The notes below the pieces were generated by a model. It had not been told where the DNA came from. It saw only the letters and a list, made by a program, of their open reading frames with translations, and ran no database searches. Below are positions 47,091-55,191 of a stretch of DNA of 64,000 bases, piece after piece. The DNA comes from Mesorhizobium sp. AR07 (GTDB taxonomy: Bacteria; Pseudomonadota; Alphaproteobacteria; Rhizobiales; Rhizobiaceae): assembly GCF_024746815.1 (NCBI RefSeq), contig NZ_CP080529.1:124001-188000 (forward strand), read 5' to 3'. The translations under genes were made by a program, and so were the position numbers. Numbering within the stretch: position 1 is the stretch's first letter; the number at the start of each line of letters is the position of its first letter.

Positions 47091-47852
47091 ATGAAAATGT
47101 TGCTTGCAGGCGAAACCTTCGCGGCAACGACCTCGGTCGCCGTCGGGGGCGATGTGCTGACAAGTGCGACATCGACAAATGGTGCAACGGCCTTCAACGC
47201 CGCGCTCGCCGGTGAGGGCATCGCGGTCACACAGATCGGCGGCGATCGCTGTGGTGCCGAGTTTCCGTTCGATCTCGATGCGCTCGCCCAGTACCAGGCC
47301 GTGGTGATCTCCGATGTCGGCGCGCTGACCTTGCTGGTGACACCGGATGCCCGCGCCGGCCGTGTCGGCGTCAACCGCCTCGAAATGCTCAAGGCCTATG
47401 TCGAAGCTGGTGGCGGATTGATGCTGGCGGGCGGCTATATGGGCTTTCAAGGCATGTTCGGGACGGCGCGGTTCTATGACACCCCGGTCGAGGATGTGTT
47501 GCCCGTGCGCTGCCTGCCGTTCAGCGACGGCATGGAGGTGCCGCAAGGCCTGCAGGCCTTGATCCTGCAGCCGTCGCATCCGATCTTTGCCGGCGTGCCG
47601 GGGCCATTGCCACCGATCCTCGGCATGAACAAGCTGGATTTCAGGAGTGACGGTTCGTCCCGGCTTCTGGCGACCTGCCACCATCGCGGCGCGGATTGGC
47701 CGCTTCTTGCCGTCCGCAACCATGGCCACGGCCGCACTGTGGCCTGGGCGACCGATATCGGCCCGCACTGGCTGTCGCAGGATTTCCTAGGATGGCCGCT
47801 CTACGGAAAACTGATGGCGAACATCATCCGTTGGCTCGCCGGTAAAGAATAG
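47091..47852 (+). CDS. GATase-like protein (PF07090 type)
   Basis: This 253-residue protein matches the putative glutamine-amidotransferase-like family (PF07090), with MLLAGETFAATTSVAVGGD at the start, VVISDVGALTLLV, EAGGGLMLAGGYMGFQG and the C-terminal GRTVAWATDIGPHWLSQDF. The usual nucleophile cysteine position is not obvious, so catalysis is uncertain. Family members often sit beside sugar ABC transporters and glycoside hydrolases, as here. Start ATG 47091 has GGGGGCGG upstream. Confidence 0.78.
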   Translation: MKMLLAGETFAATTSVAVGGDVLTSATSTNGATAFNAALAGEGIAVTQIGGDRCGAEFPFDLDALAQYQAVVISDVGALTLLVTPDARAGRVGVNRLEMLKAYVEAGGGLMLAGGYMGFQGMFGTARFYDTPVEDVLPVRCLPFSDGMEVPQGLQALILQPSHPIFAGVPGPLPPILGMNKLDFRSDGSSRLLATCHHRGADWPLLAVRNHGHGRTVAWATDIGPHWLSQDFLGWPLYGKLMANIIRWLAGKE

Positions 47853-47885
47853 GAAGTCCCGGGATTTCCTGGGCTGGATGCCAAG

Positions 47886-47969
47886 TTTGACCAGTGTCGT
47901 TACCCCGGCCTCCCTCCGGGCTTTCGGCGAAACGAAACGCTTGTTTGGCGCGAAGCGGCACTGGTCAAA
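47886..47969. repeat. Perfect 11-bp inverted repeat with long spacer
   Basis: The arm tttgaccagtg (47886-47896) is repeated inverted as cactggtcaaa (47959-47969), 62 bp apart, in the gap before the transaldolase remnant. Nothing in the spacer reads as a gene. It could be paired operators, or the base of a structured RNA. Confidence 0.5.
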
Positions 47970-48006
47970 ACCACCTCAACATCAATTGCAAACGCAGGAG
48001 ACCGCC

Positions 48007-48430
48007 ATGAAATTTTTTGTCGACACGGCCGATGTCAAGGACATCCGTGAGCTCAATGATCTGGGGCTGCTCGATGGCGTTACCACCAATCCGTCGCTGA
48101 TCCTGAAATCCGGCGGCAAGATTGCCGAGGTCACCAGACAGATCTGCGACATCGTCAAGGGCCCGGTATCGGCTGAAGTCACCGCCACCGAATATTCCGA
48201 GATGATGGAACAGGCCAGGGTGCTGGCAAAGATCGCCGACAATGTCTGCATCAAGGTGCCGCTGACCCTGGACGGCCTGAGGGCCTGCAAGACGATCCGC
48301 ACCGCATGGTCAACGTCACGCTGTGCTTTTCGGCCAACCAGGCGCTGCTGGCGGCCAAGGCCGGCGCTTCCTTCATCTCGCCATTCGTCGGCCGCATCGA
48401 TGATATGGGCATCGACGGCTTGGAGTTGAA
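48007..48430 (+). pseudogene. Small (Fsa/TalC-type) transaldolase, frameshifted and truncated
   Basis: The gene starts normally (MKFFVDTADVKDIRELNDLG, VTTNPSLI, and the Schiff-base lysine in CIKVPLTLDGLRA). At about 48302 the frame is lost, and the MVNVTLCFSANQALLAAKAG segment continues in another frame. A deletion of 7 bases (or an equivalent shift) explains this. The second frame ends abruptly at GIDGLEL near 48430, about 70 residues short, where it joins an unrelated fragment. Two separate lesions mean it is dead. The intact tal at 9499 is of a different subfamily. Confidence 0.85.
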
Positions 48431-48677
48431 ATGTCTTTATCTCGCCATCTGGCTTGGTAATCACGCAACCCGCAACGAGAGGGTCACTGCCACCGAAACC
48501 GCCGTCAGCAAGCTCAATGCCGACATGACGACCGTGAAGGAAGTCACCGCCGAAGTCACGCGGTGGAAGCTCATGGGGCTCGGCGCCCTTGGTGTAACCG
48601 GCATGGCCGCCGCCGCGCTGGCATCCCTTGTCACTGCGTATTGGCATGACATCTGGCGGATGCTGCGAGGCGGATGA
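48431..48677 (+). pseudogene. DUF1515-like protein fragment fused to the transaldolase remnant
   Basis: From 48431 the second transaldolase frame continues without a break into LAIWLGNHATRNERV, a coiled-coil-like stretch (TAVSKLNADMTTVKEVTAEV) and a C-terminal membrane helix (LMGLGALGVTGMAAAALASL). This layout resembles DUF1515-type rhizobial or phage-derived proteins. It has no start codon of its own at the junction, so it is a truncated 3' part. Whether a fusion peptide is made is unknown. Confidence 0.55.
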
Positions 48678-48812
48678 CCAACACCGCGCCGGCGGTCCCC
48701 GGCAAACAGGAGCGAAACCATGCCAAAGCTCCATCCTCCTGATCTGGTCATCGCCCGCACTCTCGCTGTGCCGTGGCCTGCGTGACCATTTTCCCGACGC
48801 CAGCAATATGAT

Positions 48813-48847
48813 CCGCCCGTCTCGGCTCACGCTGGGGCGGGCTTTTT
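48813..48847 (+). terminator. Rho-independent terminator
   Basis: The arms ccgccc (48813-48818) and gggcgg (48835-48840) form a hairpin followed by gcttttt. It lies about 135 bases after the DUF1515-like stop and before the ligD fragment. Confidence 0.6.
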
Positions 48848-48907
48848 GCGTTTTGGGAACCAATTCAGCGCAAGCTAATTGAATCGCGGTTTGGGTGGGT
48901 TCCGTGC

Positions 48908-49012
48908 ATGCGTTTGAAATTCGTCGCGCCCTTGATGCCAACCCTTGTCGAGCAGCCTCCCGAAGGCGACGACTGGATTCACGAGGTCAAGTTCGACGGC
49001 TACCGATCCCAG
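48908..49012 (+). pseudogene. ATP-dependent DNA ligase (LigD) N-terminal fragment
   Basis: The first ~35 residues (FVAPLMPTLVEQPPEGDDW, then IHEVKFDGYRSQI) match the start of the LigD/Ku-associated ATP-dependent ligases, including the adenylated lysine in EVKFDGYR. Similarity stops near 49012 and the frame then runs through unrelated sequence to 49141. It is a short dead fragment immediately before the CapD-like gene. Confidence 0.7.
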
Positions 49013-49140
49013 ATCTATCAGAAGTTGCTGGCACATGTCAGCGCCAGAGCCCTATACTGCGACTCCGAGCGACCGAGCCTTGGCTGTTTGGAAATTGGAC
49101 GTCGGCGAATGATCGCCCCTTTTATTAAAGGTCTACACTA

Positions 49141-51138
49141 GTGTCTGCGGCAGAACGCAAACGGCGAGAGCGTGTTGATACCGGAGACAATACTACTCGG
49201 TCTTGGAGGATTTCTCGGCCGCTAGTATTGCGGGGCTTGGCGTTGGCTCACGACGGCATAATGGGTGCTGTCGCGATGTTGCTTTCGCTCGTTTTGAGGT
49301 TTGATTTCGATATTGTCGTTCAAAGCCTGACGTATTTCCTTGGTGCGGCGGCTCTATTCGGGCTTATTGTCAGCGGCGTCGGTTTCTTGTTTGGCCTGAA
49401 CCGTGGTATTTGGCGCTATGCGTCGCTCTCGGATCTCCTAGCAATCACCTATGCTGCTAGCGCGTCCGTCGCTAGTTTCACAGTGGCCCAATTCCTGCTG
49501 TATCGACTGGGCTCGATTCCCCGCTCTTCGATCTTGATCGCCTGGGCCTTCCTGATCCTGTTGCTAGCCGGGCCGCGTGCCGCATATCGGCTCTATCGTA
49601 ATCGCCACGACACCGGTCGCTTGTTCGATCGCGGCACCTGTAAGTTCGTGCTGCTGGTTGGAGCCACCGACAACGCCGACGCCTTCCTGAGGGCCACTAA
49701 GGAGAGAAATAATGCGTCATTCAATATCCTTGCGATAATCGACGAACGGAGTCGCAGGACCGGACGTTCTATTCGCGGGGTTCCAGTGTTGGGTCCGCTG
49801 GAAAGACTGCCGCAGATCCTCGATCGATTTGAGGCACAGGGGCGGCGACCCGAAGCGCTCATCCTGACGCGTTCCCGCGAGGATTATCAACGGCACGCCA
49901 GCATCGAGGCGTTGGTTGAGATTGCGGCACAGCAGAAAGTCGAAATCCTGAAGCTACCGAACCTTCTCGATATGCAAAGCATCGATGCTGAAATTGAGCC
50001 GCGTCCGATCAAGTTGGAAGATCTGCTGCATCGGCCGCCCGTTAGACTTGATGCGCTCAAGATCGCCTCGATGATCGAGGGCAGGACCGTCATGATCACC
50101 GGCGCGGGCGGTTCGATTGGATCCGAGCTGGCACGACAGGTTGCGGCCCTGAACCCACGCGGCCTCATTCTCGTGGACGCCAGCGAGCACCTTCTTTACT
50201 CTATCGAGACTGAACTCGCTGGCATCCGCCCGAGCCTCGAGTTGCATGCTGCCCTCTGCAACGTGCGCGAAAAGGACGCCGTCAACAGAATCGTTGCCGG
50301 CCATAGGCCCGACGTGCTCTTCCACGCAGCAGCACTCAAGCATGTGCCGATCGTTGAGGCTCAGCCGCTTGAAGGCCTTTTCACCAACGCGATCGGGACG
50401 CGTAATGTCGCTGAGGCCGCGCTTCGTGCCAACGTCTCAACGATGATTATGGTGTCGACCGACAAGGCTGTGAATCCCTCTAGCGTTATGGGCGCGACCA
50501 AGCGGATGGCGGAGATGTTCTGCCAGGCGATGGATCTGGACTCGGCGGTCAACGGCACACGTTTCGTCACCGTTCGGTTCGGCAACGTCCTAGGCTCGGC
50601 CGGATCCGTGGTCCCGCTGTTCGAGAAGCAGATCAGGGCCGGCGGCCCTGTGACAGTTACCCATCCGGAAATGGAACGCTTTTTCATGACAATTTCGGAA
50701 GCCTGCCTCCTCGTCCTGCAGGCGGCGGCGCATAGCCGGGAGCGGCAACAGGAGCGCGGCCAAATCTACGTTCTAGACATGGGCTCGCCGGTGAAGATCG
50801 TGGATCTTGCTCGAAATCTCATCCGTCTCTCGGGGCACCGCCCGGACACCGACATTCAGATAGTCTATACCGGGCTTCGGCCTGGGGAAAAGCTTTACGA
50901 GGAACTCTTCGACAACAAGGAAACCTTGAGGGGGACCGGTGCGTCGGGGATCCTGGCCGCATCTCCACGGTCGATCGAGGGAGCGCTGATCGTGCGCATC
51001 TTCGACGAAATGAAGCGCAGGATCGACGCCCAAGATTTGCCCGGTGCCCTACGGCTTCTGAAATCGACCGTCGGGGAGTTTACTCCGGGGAGCGAGATTC
51101 ACCTGCTGATGAGCGGGGAGGACTCGGGCAAGCACTGA
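49141..51138 (+). CDS. CapD/WbpM-like nucleoside-diphosphate sugar epimerase/dehydratase
   Basis: This 665-residue membrane enzyme would modify a UDP-sugar for surface polysaccharide. Four helices lie in about residues 30-150, a CoA-binding-like domain follows, and the SDR domain starts with TGAGGSIGSELARQ near residue 320. The catalytic block STDKAVNPSSVMGATKR has Met in place of the usual Tyr (the SMK type of this family), and FGNVLGSAGSVVPLF follows. The start is a GTG at 49141 with AAAGG nine bases upstream. No other polysaccharide gene lies beside it, so it is isolated from its pathway. Confidence 0.88.
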   Translation: MSAAERKRRERVDTGDNTTRSWRISRPLVLRGLALAHDGIMGAVAMLLSLVLRFDFDIVVQSLTYFLGAAALFGLIVSGVGFLFGLNRGIWRYASLSDLLAITYAASASVASFTVAQFLLYRLGSIPRSSILIAWAFLILLLAGPRAAYRLYRNRHDTGRLFDRGTCKFVLLVGATDNADAFLRATKERNNASFNILAIIDERSRRTGRSIRGVPVLGPLERLPQILDRFEAQGRRPEALILTRSREDYQRHASIEALVEIAAQQKVEILKLPNLLDMQSIDAEIEPRPIKLEDLLHRPPVRLDALKIASMIEGRTVMITGAGGSIGSELARQVAALNPRGLILVDASEHLLYSIETELAGIRPSLELHAALCNVREKDAVNRIVAGHRPDVLFHAAALKHVPIVEAQPLEGLFTNAIGTRNVAEAALRANVSTMIMVSTDKAVNPSSVMGATKRMAEMFCQAMDLDSAVNGTRFVTVRFGNVLGSAGSVVPLFEKQIRAGGPVTVTHPEMERFFMTISEACLLVLQAAAHSRERQQERGQIYVLDMGSPVKIVDLARNLIRLSGHRPDTDIQIVYTGLRPGEKLYEELFDNKETLRGTGASGILAASPRSIEGALIVRIFDEMKRRIDAQDLPGALRLLKSTVGEFTPGSEIHLLMSGEDSGKH

Positions 51139-51327
51139 TCCCCTGGCGACATAGCGGTAAGGACGGTTTATCGCGCTCAATTTCCTGAAGCCGAACGCCT
51201 CGCCCAGCGTATCGGTCGGATCGTGCGCAATGGGTCAAGCCGGGCCTGATCGGCCGCGTGAAGCACTTGCGCGGCGAAGAGAATTTGCGGCACGCTTCGC
51301 TGTAGGATTTTCGAGAGGAAGACGACA

Positions 51328-51555
51328 ATGGCCGTGGCTAAGAAGGACCAGGAGCGCGTCACCTACGCGTGGATGTATGGCGCACAGGCGCGCAAGGACG
51401 GCAAAGAGCGGGGCGTGCCCGAATACTGGCAGGAATTTGCCGACGCATGGCTGCAGGGCTTTGATGGCGTGCCGATCGCCGGCACTGGCAAGGCCAAGCC
51501 TGTGAGTGACCAGATGGAAGCGGAGGTCGACGAAGCCGGGGTCAGCAAGAGTTAG
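51328..51555 (+). CDS. Small hypothetical protein
   Basis: This 75-residue soluble protein (MAVAKKDQERVTYAWMYGAQ start) is rich in charged residues and contains ARKDGKERGVPEYWQEFADA. GAGAGGAAG seven to eight bases before the ATG is a good ribosome site, which supports a real gene. I do not recognise the family. It stands alone after the CapD-like gene. Confidence 0.6.
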   Translation: MAVAKKDQERVTYAWMYGAQARKDGKERGVPEYWQEFADAWLQGFDGVPIAGTGKAKPVSDQMEAEVDEAGVSKS

Positions 51556-51602
51556 GCTTGCCAGCGGGCTCCCGCCGCGCAATATTTCCGGTGGGGGAAG
51601 CA

Positions 51603-51710
51603 ATGCGGGAACTGCCTCGAAACATTGATGCTGATGTGGTCTTGGCCATCGGTCATTGGCTTGACGACCAGGCGAAGATGACGCCGGTTTCCATCGCTGC
51701 GGCGATTGCT
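51603..51710 (+). pseudogene. Hypothetical gene cut by a duplicated segment
   Basis: The ATG at 51603, with GGGGGAAG upstream, opens MRELPRNIDADVVLAIGHW, followed by LDDQAKMTPVSIAAAIAG. At 51711 the sequence switches to a copy of the 3' end of the secreted-protein gene at 53796-54533. The original downstream part is gone. Confidence 0.5.
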
Positions 51711-51890
51711 GGGAGCAGGAGCTACGGGAACACAAAAAAAAGGGCGCCTACATCTGCGAGTCTGATGCAACCGCCTCGGGTTTCCGCGCCGCTGAGAACG
51801 AAAAGCAACCCCGTAGTCGGCGGCGATCACTCGCGACCCGCATTTACTCACCAAGCCCACATTCGCCCCGCTGGCTCCGGCCGGCGGGCT
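51711..51890 (+). repeat. Duplicated gene end and terminator, copy 1 (degraded)
   Basis: About 180 bases match 54429-54612 almost base for base, including the coding end (YGNTKK, then ICESDATASGFRAAENEK) and the following non-coding bases. Here the A-run after AACAC is eight long instead of six, which breaks the frame. The copy is therefore non-coding. Confidence 0.8.
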
Positions 51891-51897
51891 TTATTGT
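51866..51897 (+). terminator. Rho-independent terminator inside repeat copy 1
   Basis: The arms cccgctgg (51867-51874) and ccggcggg (51881-51888) pair with one wobble and are followed by ctttattgttt. It is the counterpart of the terminator at 54585. Confidence 0.6.
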
Positions 51898-52047
51898 TTC
51901 AGTCGTGGTAATGCAACTGCATTCGGGTGTTGATAAACCCCTTCGCGGTCCTTCTCTATATGGAGATCGGCTTCTGGCTGGCGGCCCGCAATCGCAATTG
52001 CAACCAACCCCCTTCGCCGCTCGTTGATCCATGCTGGGTTGATTCGT

Positions 52048-52095
52048 GGCCATCCAGACCCTCGCCCGCCCGTATCGGTCTGGCAGGCCTTTTTT
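52048..52095 (+). terminator. Strong hairpin terminator
   Basis: The arms ggcc-at-ccagacc and ggtctgg-ca-ggcc form an 11-pair stem with a small internal bulge, followed by tttttt. No intact gene precedes it closely, so it is probably left from a lost gene or acts as an insulator. The stretch 51898-52245 otherwise holds nothing recognisable except the promoter of the next gene. Confidence 0.65.
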
Positions 52096-52245
52096 CTCGG
52101 AATTTGAATCAAATTCTGCGCTGCGCCTTGAGGCCTAGAAAACCATCTTACCGAATATGGTTTTAGCAGCTGCGTCTAATATGCCGCTCGCAAGTTGGTC
52201 TTGTACAGTCACTCACGGCTGTTAAAGGCAACCAAGGAGAATCGC

Positions 52246-52929
52246 ATGTATTCCCTGAACAAAAGTCTGGTCAAGACTTTGGCCGGCAGCGTATTGGCAA
52301 TTGCATTATCTTTCCCGGCTGGCGCGGCTGGTATTGGCGTCGGCGCCGGCGCATCAGTTGGCGGCGCTAGTGGAGTAAACGCTGGCGTTGGAGCCTCCGT
52401 TGGCGGTAGCGGCGGCATCGGCGTCGGGGCAGGTGCTTCCATAGGCGGCAACGGCGGCGTGAATGCTGGTGCTGGCACGAATGTAGGCGGCTCCAACGGT
52501 GTCAGTGCCGGTCTGGGCGCCTCTGTTGGCGGTAGCAATGGCGTCAATGCCGGCGCAGGTGCCAATGTCGGCGGGTCCAATGGCGTCAGCGCCGGGCTTG
52601 GTGCTGCCGTTGGCGGCGCGAATGGTGTTAACGCTGGCGCCTCCGTTGGCGGAACAAACGGCGTTAACGCCGGGCTCGGTGCCACGGTCGGCGGAACAAA
52701 CGGGGTAGGCGTTGGCGTCGGCCCGGGCGTGGGCGTGGGAGGCATCAATCCGTCAACTACCAGCAACCCAGCCAATCCGAGCAACCCCAGCCGTCTGCCG
52801 GCAACGGTCGCCCAGATGTCGGACAGCCAACTTGCGCGGATGAAGAAGCGTTGCGCCGACGTACTCGGCAACTCGGGTTCGTATGATCGCGACTTGCGCC
52901 AGTTGTGCCTGCTGATCGCGCGCCGTTAG
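52246..52929 (+). CDS. Secreted glycine-rich 14-residue repeat protein
   Basis: This 227-residue protein has a signal peptide (LVKTLAGSVLAIALSFPAGA) followed by about nine copies of a 14-residue repeat with consensus GA-x-VGG-x-NGV-x-AG-x (residues about 28-160; one copy is 12 long). A Pro/Ser/Asn linker and a C-terminal domain with two cysteines (MKKRCADVLG, then LRQLCLLIARR) follow. AAGGAGA precedes the ATG. The repeat suggests a beta-solenoid or elastic surface protein. The function is unknown; the C-terminal domain occurs in other small rhizobial secreted proteins. Confidence 0.75.
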   Translation: MYSLNKSLVKTLAGSVLAIALSFPAGAAGIGVGAGASVGGASGVNAGVGASVGGSGGIGVGAGASIGGNGGVNAGAGTNVGGSNGVSAGLGASVGGSNGVNAGAGANVGGSNGVSAGLGAAVGGANGVNAGASVGGTNGVNAGLGATVGGTNGVGVGVGPGVGVGGINPSTTSNPANPSNPSRLPATVAQMSDSQLARMKKRCADVLGNSGSYDRDLRQLCLLIARR

Positions 52930-53006
52930 GAAGCTGCGAGACAAAGTTCGCGGTCAATCATTTTGGTGGCGACTGGCACAACTCCCCTCACCAGTCCTCC
53001 CAAGGC

Positions 53007-53042
53007 AGCCCCGCTGCGGAGCATACTGCATCGGGGCTTTCT
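53007..53042 (+). terminator. Rho-independent terminator of the repeat-protein gene
   Basis: The perfect 7-bp arms agccccg (53007-53013) and cggggct (53032-53038) are followed by ttctg, 78 bases after the stop at 52929. Confidence 0.7.
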
Positions 53043-53088
53043 GTACGGATGCAAGCGCCCTCGGAATGAGATCCGTGCTGCTGAACAG

Positions 53089-53274
53089 TCAATGCGTGGT
53101 TCCTCCATGGCGCGACTTGGCCAAGCGGCTGTTGTAATCCGAGGCCTCGTCAGCAGTAGAGAACTGCTTTGCAGTCACGGTCCCATTAGGTGCTAAAACG
53201 ACCGCCAGGAAAGGCAAGCCCTTCGTTGGCGGGCTGTAGATCGCGTAAGCAGGCTGCTTTTCTTTTACCGCCAA
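53089..53274 (-). CDS. Small hypothetical protein with TTG start
   Basis: This 61-residue protein (AIYSPPTKGLPFLAVVLAPN, then GTVTAKQFSTADEASDY) looks like a folded small domain. No ATG is available, but a TTG at 53274 is preceded by GGGAGGAA about six bases away, which decides the start. It is convergent with the gene before it and separated by a terminator. I do not recognise a named family. Confidence 0.6.
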   Translation of the reverse strand: MAVKEKQPAYAIYSPPTKGLPFLAVVLAPNGTVTAKQFSTADEASDYNSRLAKSRHGGTTH

Positions 53275-53386
53275 GGTAGTTCCTCCCGTGCGCCAGCGGA
53301 TCGAACACGCGGCCGCGCTAAAGGTTCCGGAACCGTTTCAGCAAAACTCCTGCCTGGAACCGTAGCCTCGGCGAGCTTATGGCTCG

Positions 53387-53608
53387 ATGAGCACGCGCGG
53401 CACCAACTTCCTCGACCAATGGCTGAGCAACAATCTGTCGGGCATCGTCGGCGCCGATGTCATCTCGGTTGCCGAGGCGATCCAGAAATTGTTCACCGAC
53501 GCCAAGGCGATCGGCATCAGCAGCGCCGAGATCGAGGAAGACACCGGCAGCGTCTACGAAACCGTCTTGGACGCAATCGTCCATCATGATGCTGGTGTCG
53601 CGGAATAA
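53387..53608 (+). CDS. DUF768 domain-containing protein
   Basis: This 73-residue protein of unknown function matches DUF768 (MSTRGTNFLDQWLSNNL, then EAIQKLFTDAKAIGISSAEI), a family that is almost confined to Mesorhizobium and often multi-copy. It supports the host assignment. No partner gene is apparent. Confidence 0.8.
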   Translation: MSTRGTNFLDQWLSNNLSGIVGADVISVAEAIQKLFTDAKAIGISSAEIEEDTGSVYETVLDAIVHHDAGVAE

Positions 53609-53795
53609 GCGCTATTCCATATCCGGCACGTCGCCATTGGTGAAAAGCACCATCGGCGGCCGTTCCAGTTGTTTACGAATCCGTAAGTCGCTCAGGCCAA
53701 TCCAGTTAGCTATAGCTGTGGCGAGCAGCTGACCCTTTGCGTTTCGGCAGCTTAATAGGGGGCCTCGAACCCCCGATGGAACGGGAGAGTTTGCG

Positions 53796-54533
53796 ATGCG
53801 ATTGCAGTTTGCCCCTATGTTTTCAATTGCAACTGTTGCGGCCATTCTGGCGCTTGCGCCGAGCGCGGCAACGGCTGCGACCAAGACCGCCAAAGAATGC
53901 AATGCCGAATACGCTGCCAACAAACCCGCCATTCAGAGCTCTGGTGAGAAGAAAGCGGATTTCATTGCAGCGTGCCGCGCGGGCACCGAGGTCATCCCTG
54001 GCGGCATAGCGCCGGCCACCACAGCTGCTCCCGCCAAGAAAACGGCTCCGGCGTCGACCAACAACGCGGCTGCGGCCGGGACCGTGAAAACGGCAAAAGC
54101 CTGCGATGCTGAGTACGCAGCCAACAAGGACGCGATCAAAGGATCTGGCGAAACCAAGAAGGAATTCGTTGCTGCGTGCCGAGCCGGAACCGAAGTGATT
54201 CCCGGCGTGCAGAGCACAACCACAACCCCGACGCCCTCGAAGCCGGCGCCAACCACAACGACGGCACCGGCCACCACCACAACTCGGCCCAAGAACGCGC
54301 CGGCACCATCTGCAACCGCCACACCGACGGGTGCCAACCAGTTCGCGACCGAGGGGCAGGCGAAAGCTCGTTGCCCGGCCGGCATTGTGGTGTGGGTGAA
54401 CCTGAAGTCGAAGATTTTCCACTTCGCCGGGAGCAGGAACTACGGGAACACAAAAAAGGGCGCCTACATCTGCGAGTCCGATGCAACCGCCTCGGGCTTC
54501 CGCGCCGCTGAGAACGAAAAGCAACCGCAGTAG
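53796..54533 (+). CDS. Secreted protein with two PsiF-like repeats and a small C-terminal domain
   Basis: This 245-residue protein has a signal peptide (to about residue 28), two ~40-residue repeats with KTAKxCxAEYAANK and FxAACRAGTEVIPG (residues about 29-68 and 97-136), a Thr/Pro-rich linker, and a C-terminal domain VVWVNLKSKIFHFAGSRNYG...GFRAAENEK. That last domain recurs in many alphaproteobacterial secreted proteins and resembles the Ada metal-binding pattern in outline, but no cysteine set is present here. GGGAGAG precedes the ATG. The function is unknown. Confidence 0.75.
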   Translation: MRLQFAPMFSIATVAAILALAPSAATAATKTAKECNAEYAANKPAIQSSGEKKADFIAACRAGTEVIPGGIAPATTAAPAKKTAPASTNNAAAAGTVKTAKACDAEYAANKDAIKGSGETKKEFVAACRAGTEVIPGVQSTTTTPTPSKPAPTTTTAPATTTTRPKNAPAPSATATPTGANQFATEGQAKARCPAGIVVWVNLKSKIFHFAGSRNYGNTKKGAYICESDATASGFRAAENEKQPQ

Positions 54534-54612
54534 TCGGCGGCGATCTCACTCGCGACCCGCAATTTACTCACCACCCTCACATTCGCCCCGCTGGCTTCGA
54601 CCTGGCGGGGCT
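54429..54612 (+). repeat. Duplicated gene end and terminator, copy 2 (original)
   Basis: This is the intact source of the 180-bp segment also found at 51711-51890. It covers the last ~35 codons of the secreted-protein gene plus its downstream non-coding bases. The two copies are direct and 2.7 kb apart. Confidence 0.8.
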
Positions 54613-54617
54613 CTTCG
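54585..54617 (+). terminator. Rho-independent terminator
   Basis: The perfect arms gccccgc (54585-54591) and gcggggc (54605-54611) are followed by tcttcgttg, about 50 bases after the stop at 54533. The rest of 54618-54815 shows no gene. Confidence 0.6.
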
Positions 54618-55191
54618 TTGTGGCTCGCAGAACCTCATTCCGGTCGATCAGCTTTCAGAACAGCCCGTCTCGACCGCAAATGCCGGCTCTCTCACGGCGG
54701 CCGGCGTAGGTAATATCTACGGCGTCGACTCGACAAACAAGTTTGCTCGGATTGGCGACATCAGCTGGGATTGATGATTGCCGCGTCAACGGAGGGCTGA
54801 TATCCCACTCCGCAAATGATTTACAAGAACATTCAGGGTCTTCGCGCCATCGCGGCTTTGATGGTGGTGTTCTCGCACTCTTTTTGGCCTCTCGTGCCGA
54901 TGCGGGCTCACTGGTCTCCGGTCTTCGTTGGCGCTATCGGGCCAGCTGGCGTCGATCTGTTCTTTGTGATTTCTGGCTTCGTCGTCTTCTTGTCCGCAGA
55001 CCGATTGGGGAAAGGCGCCGAGAGCACAGGGATGTTGCGAGCCTTACGAGAGTTCGTCGTGCGGCGCGTGTTTCGGATTTATCCTGTCTACTGGATCGCG
55101 TTTGCAATCGCCACGCTGGCAATGACGTGGGCAGACCTCTCCCCGGCGGGGATGGCGCAGCAACCTTGGTGGAAGCTAAAGCGTGTCGCGA

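Noticed and set aside
52209..52871. Long Pro/Thr/Ala-rich minus-strand frame
   Set aside because: It is the antisense of the glycine-rich repeat gene. Low-complexity repeats keep both strands open; only the plus strand has a ribosome site and signal peptide.
52246..52929. CRISPR-like or tandem-repeat array
   Set aside because: The 42-bp periodicity is codon-phased, has no spacers and encodes a regular peptide.
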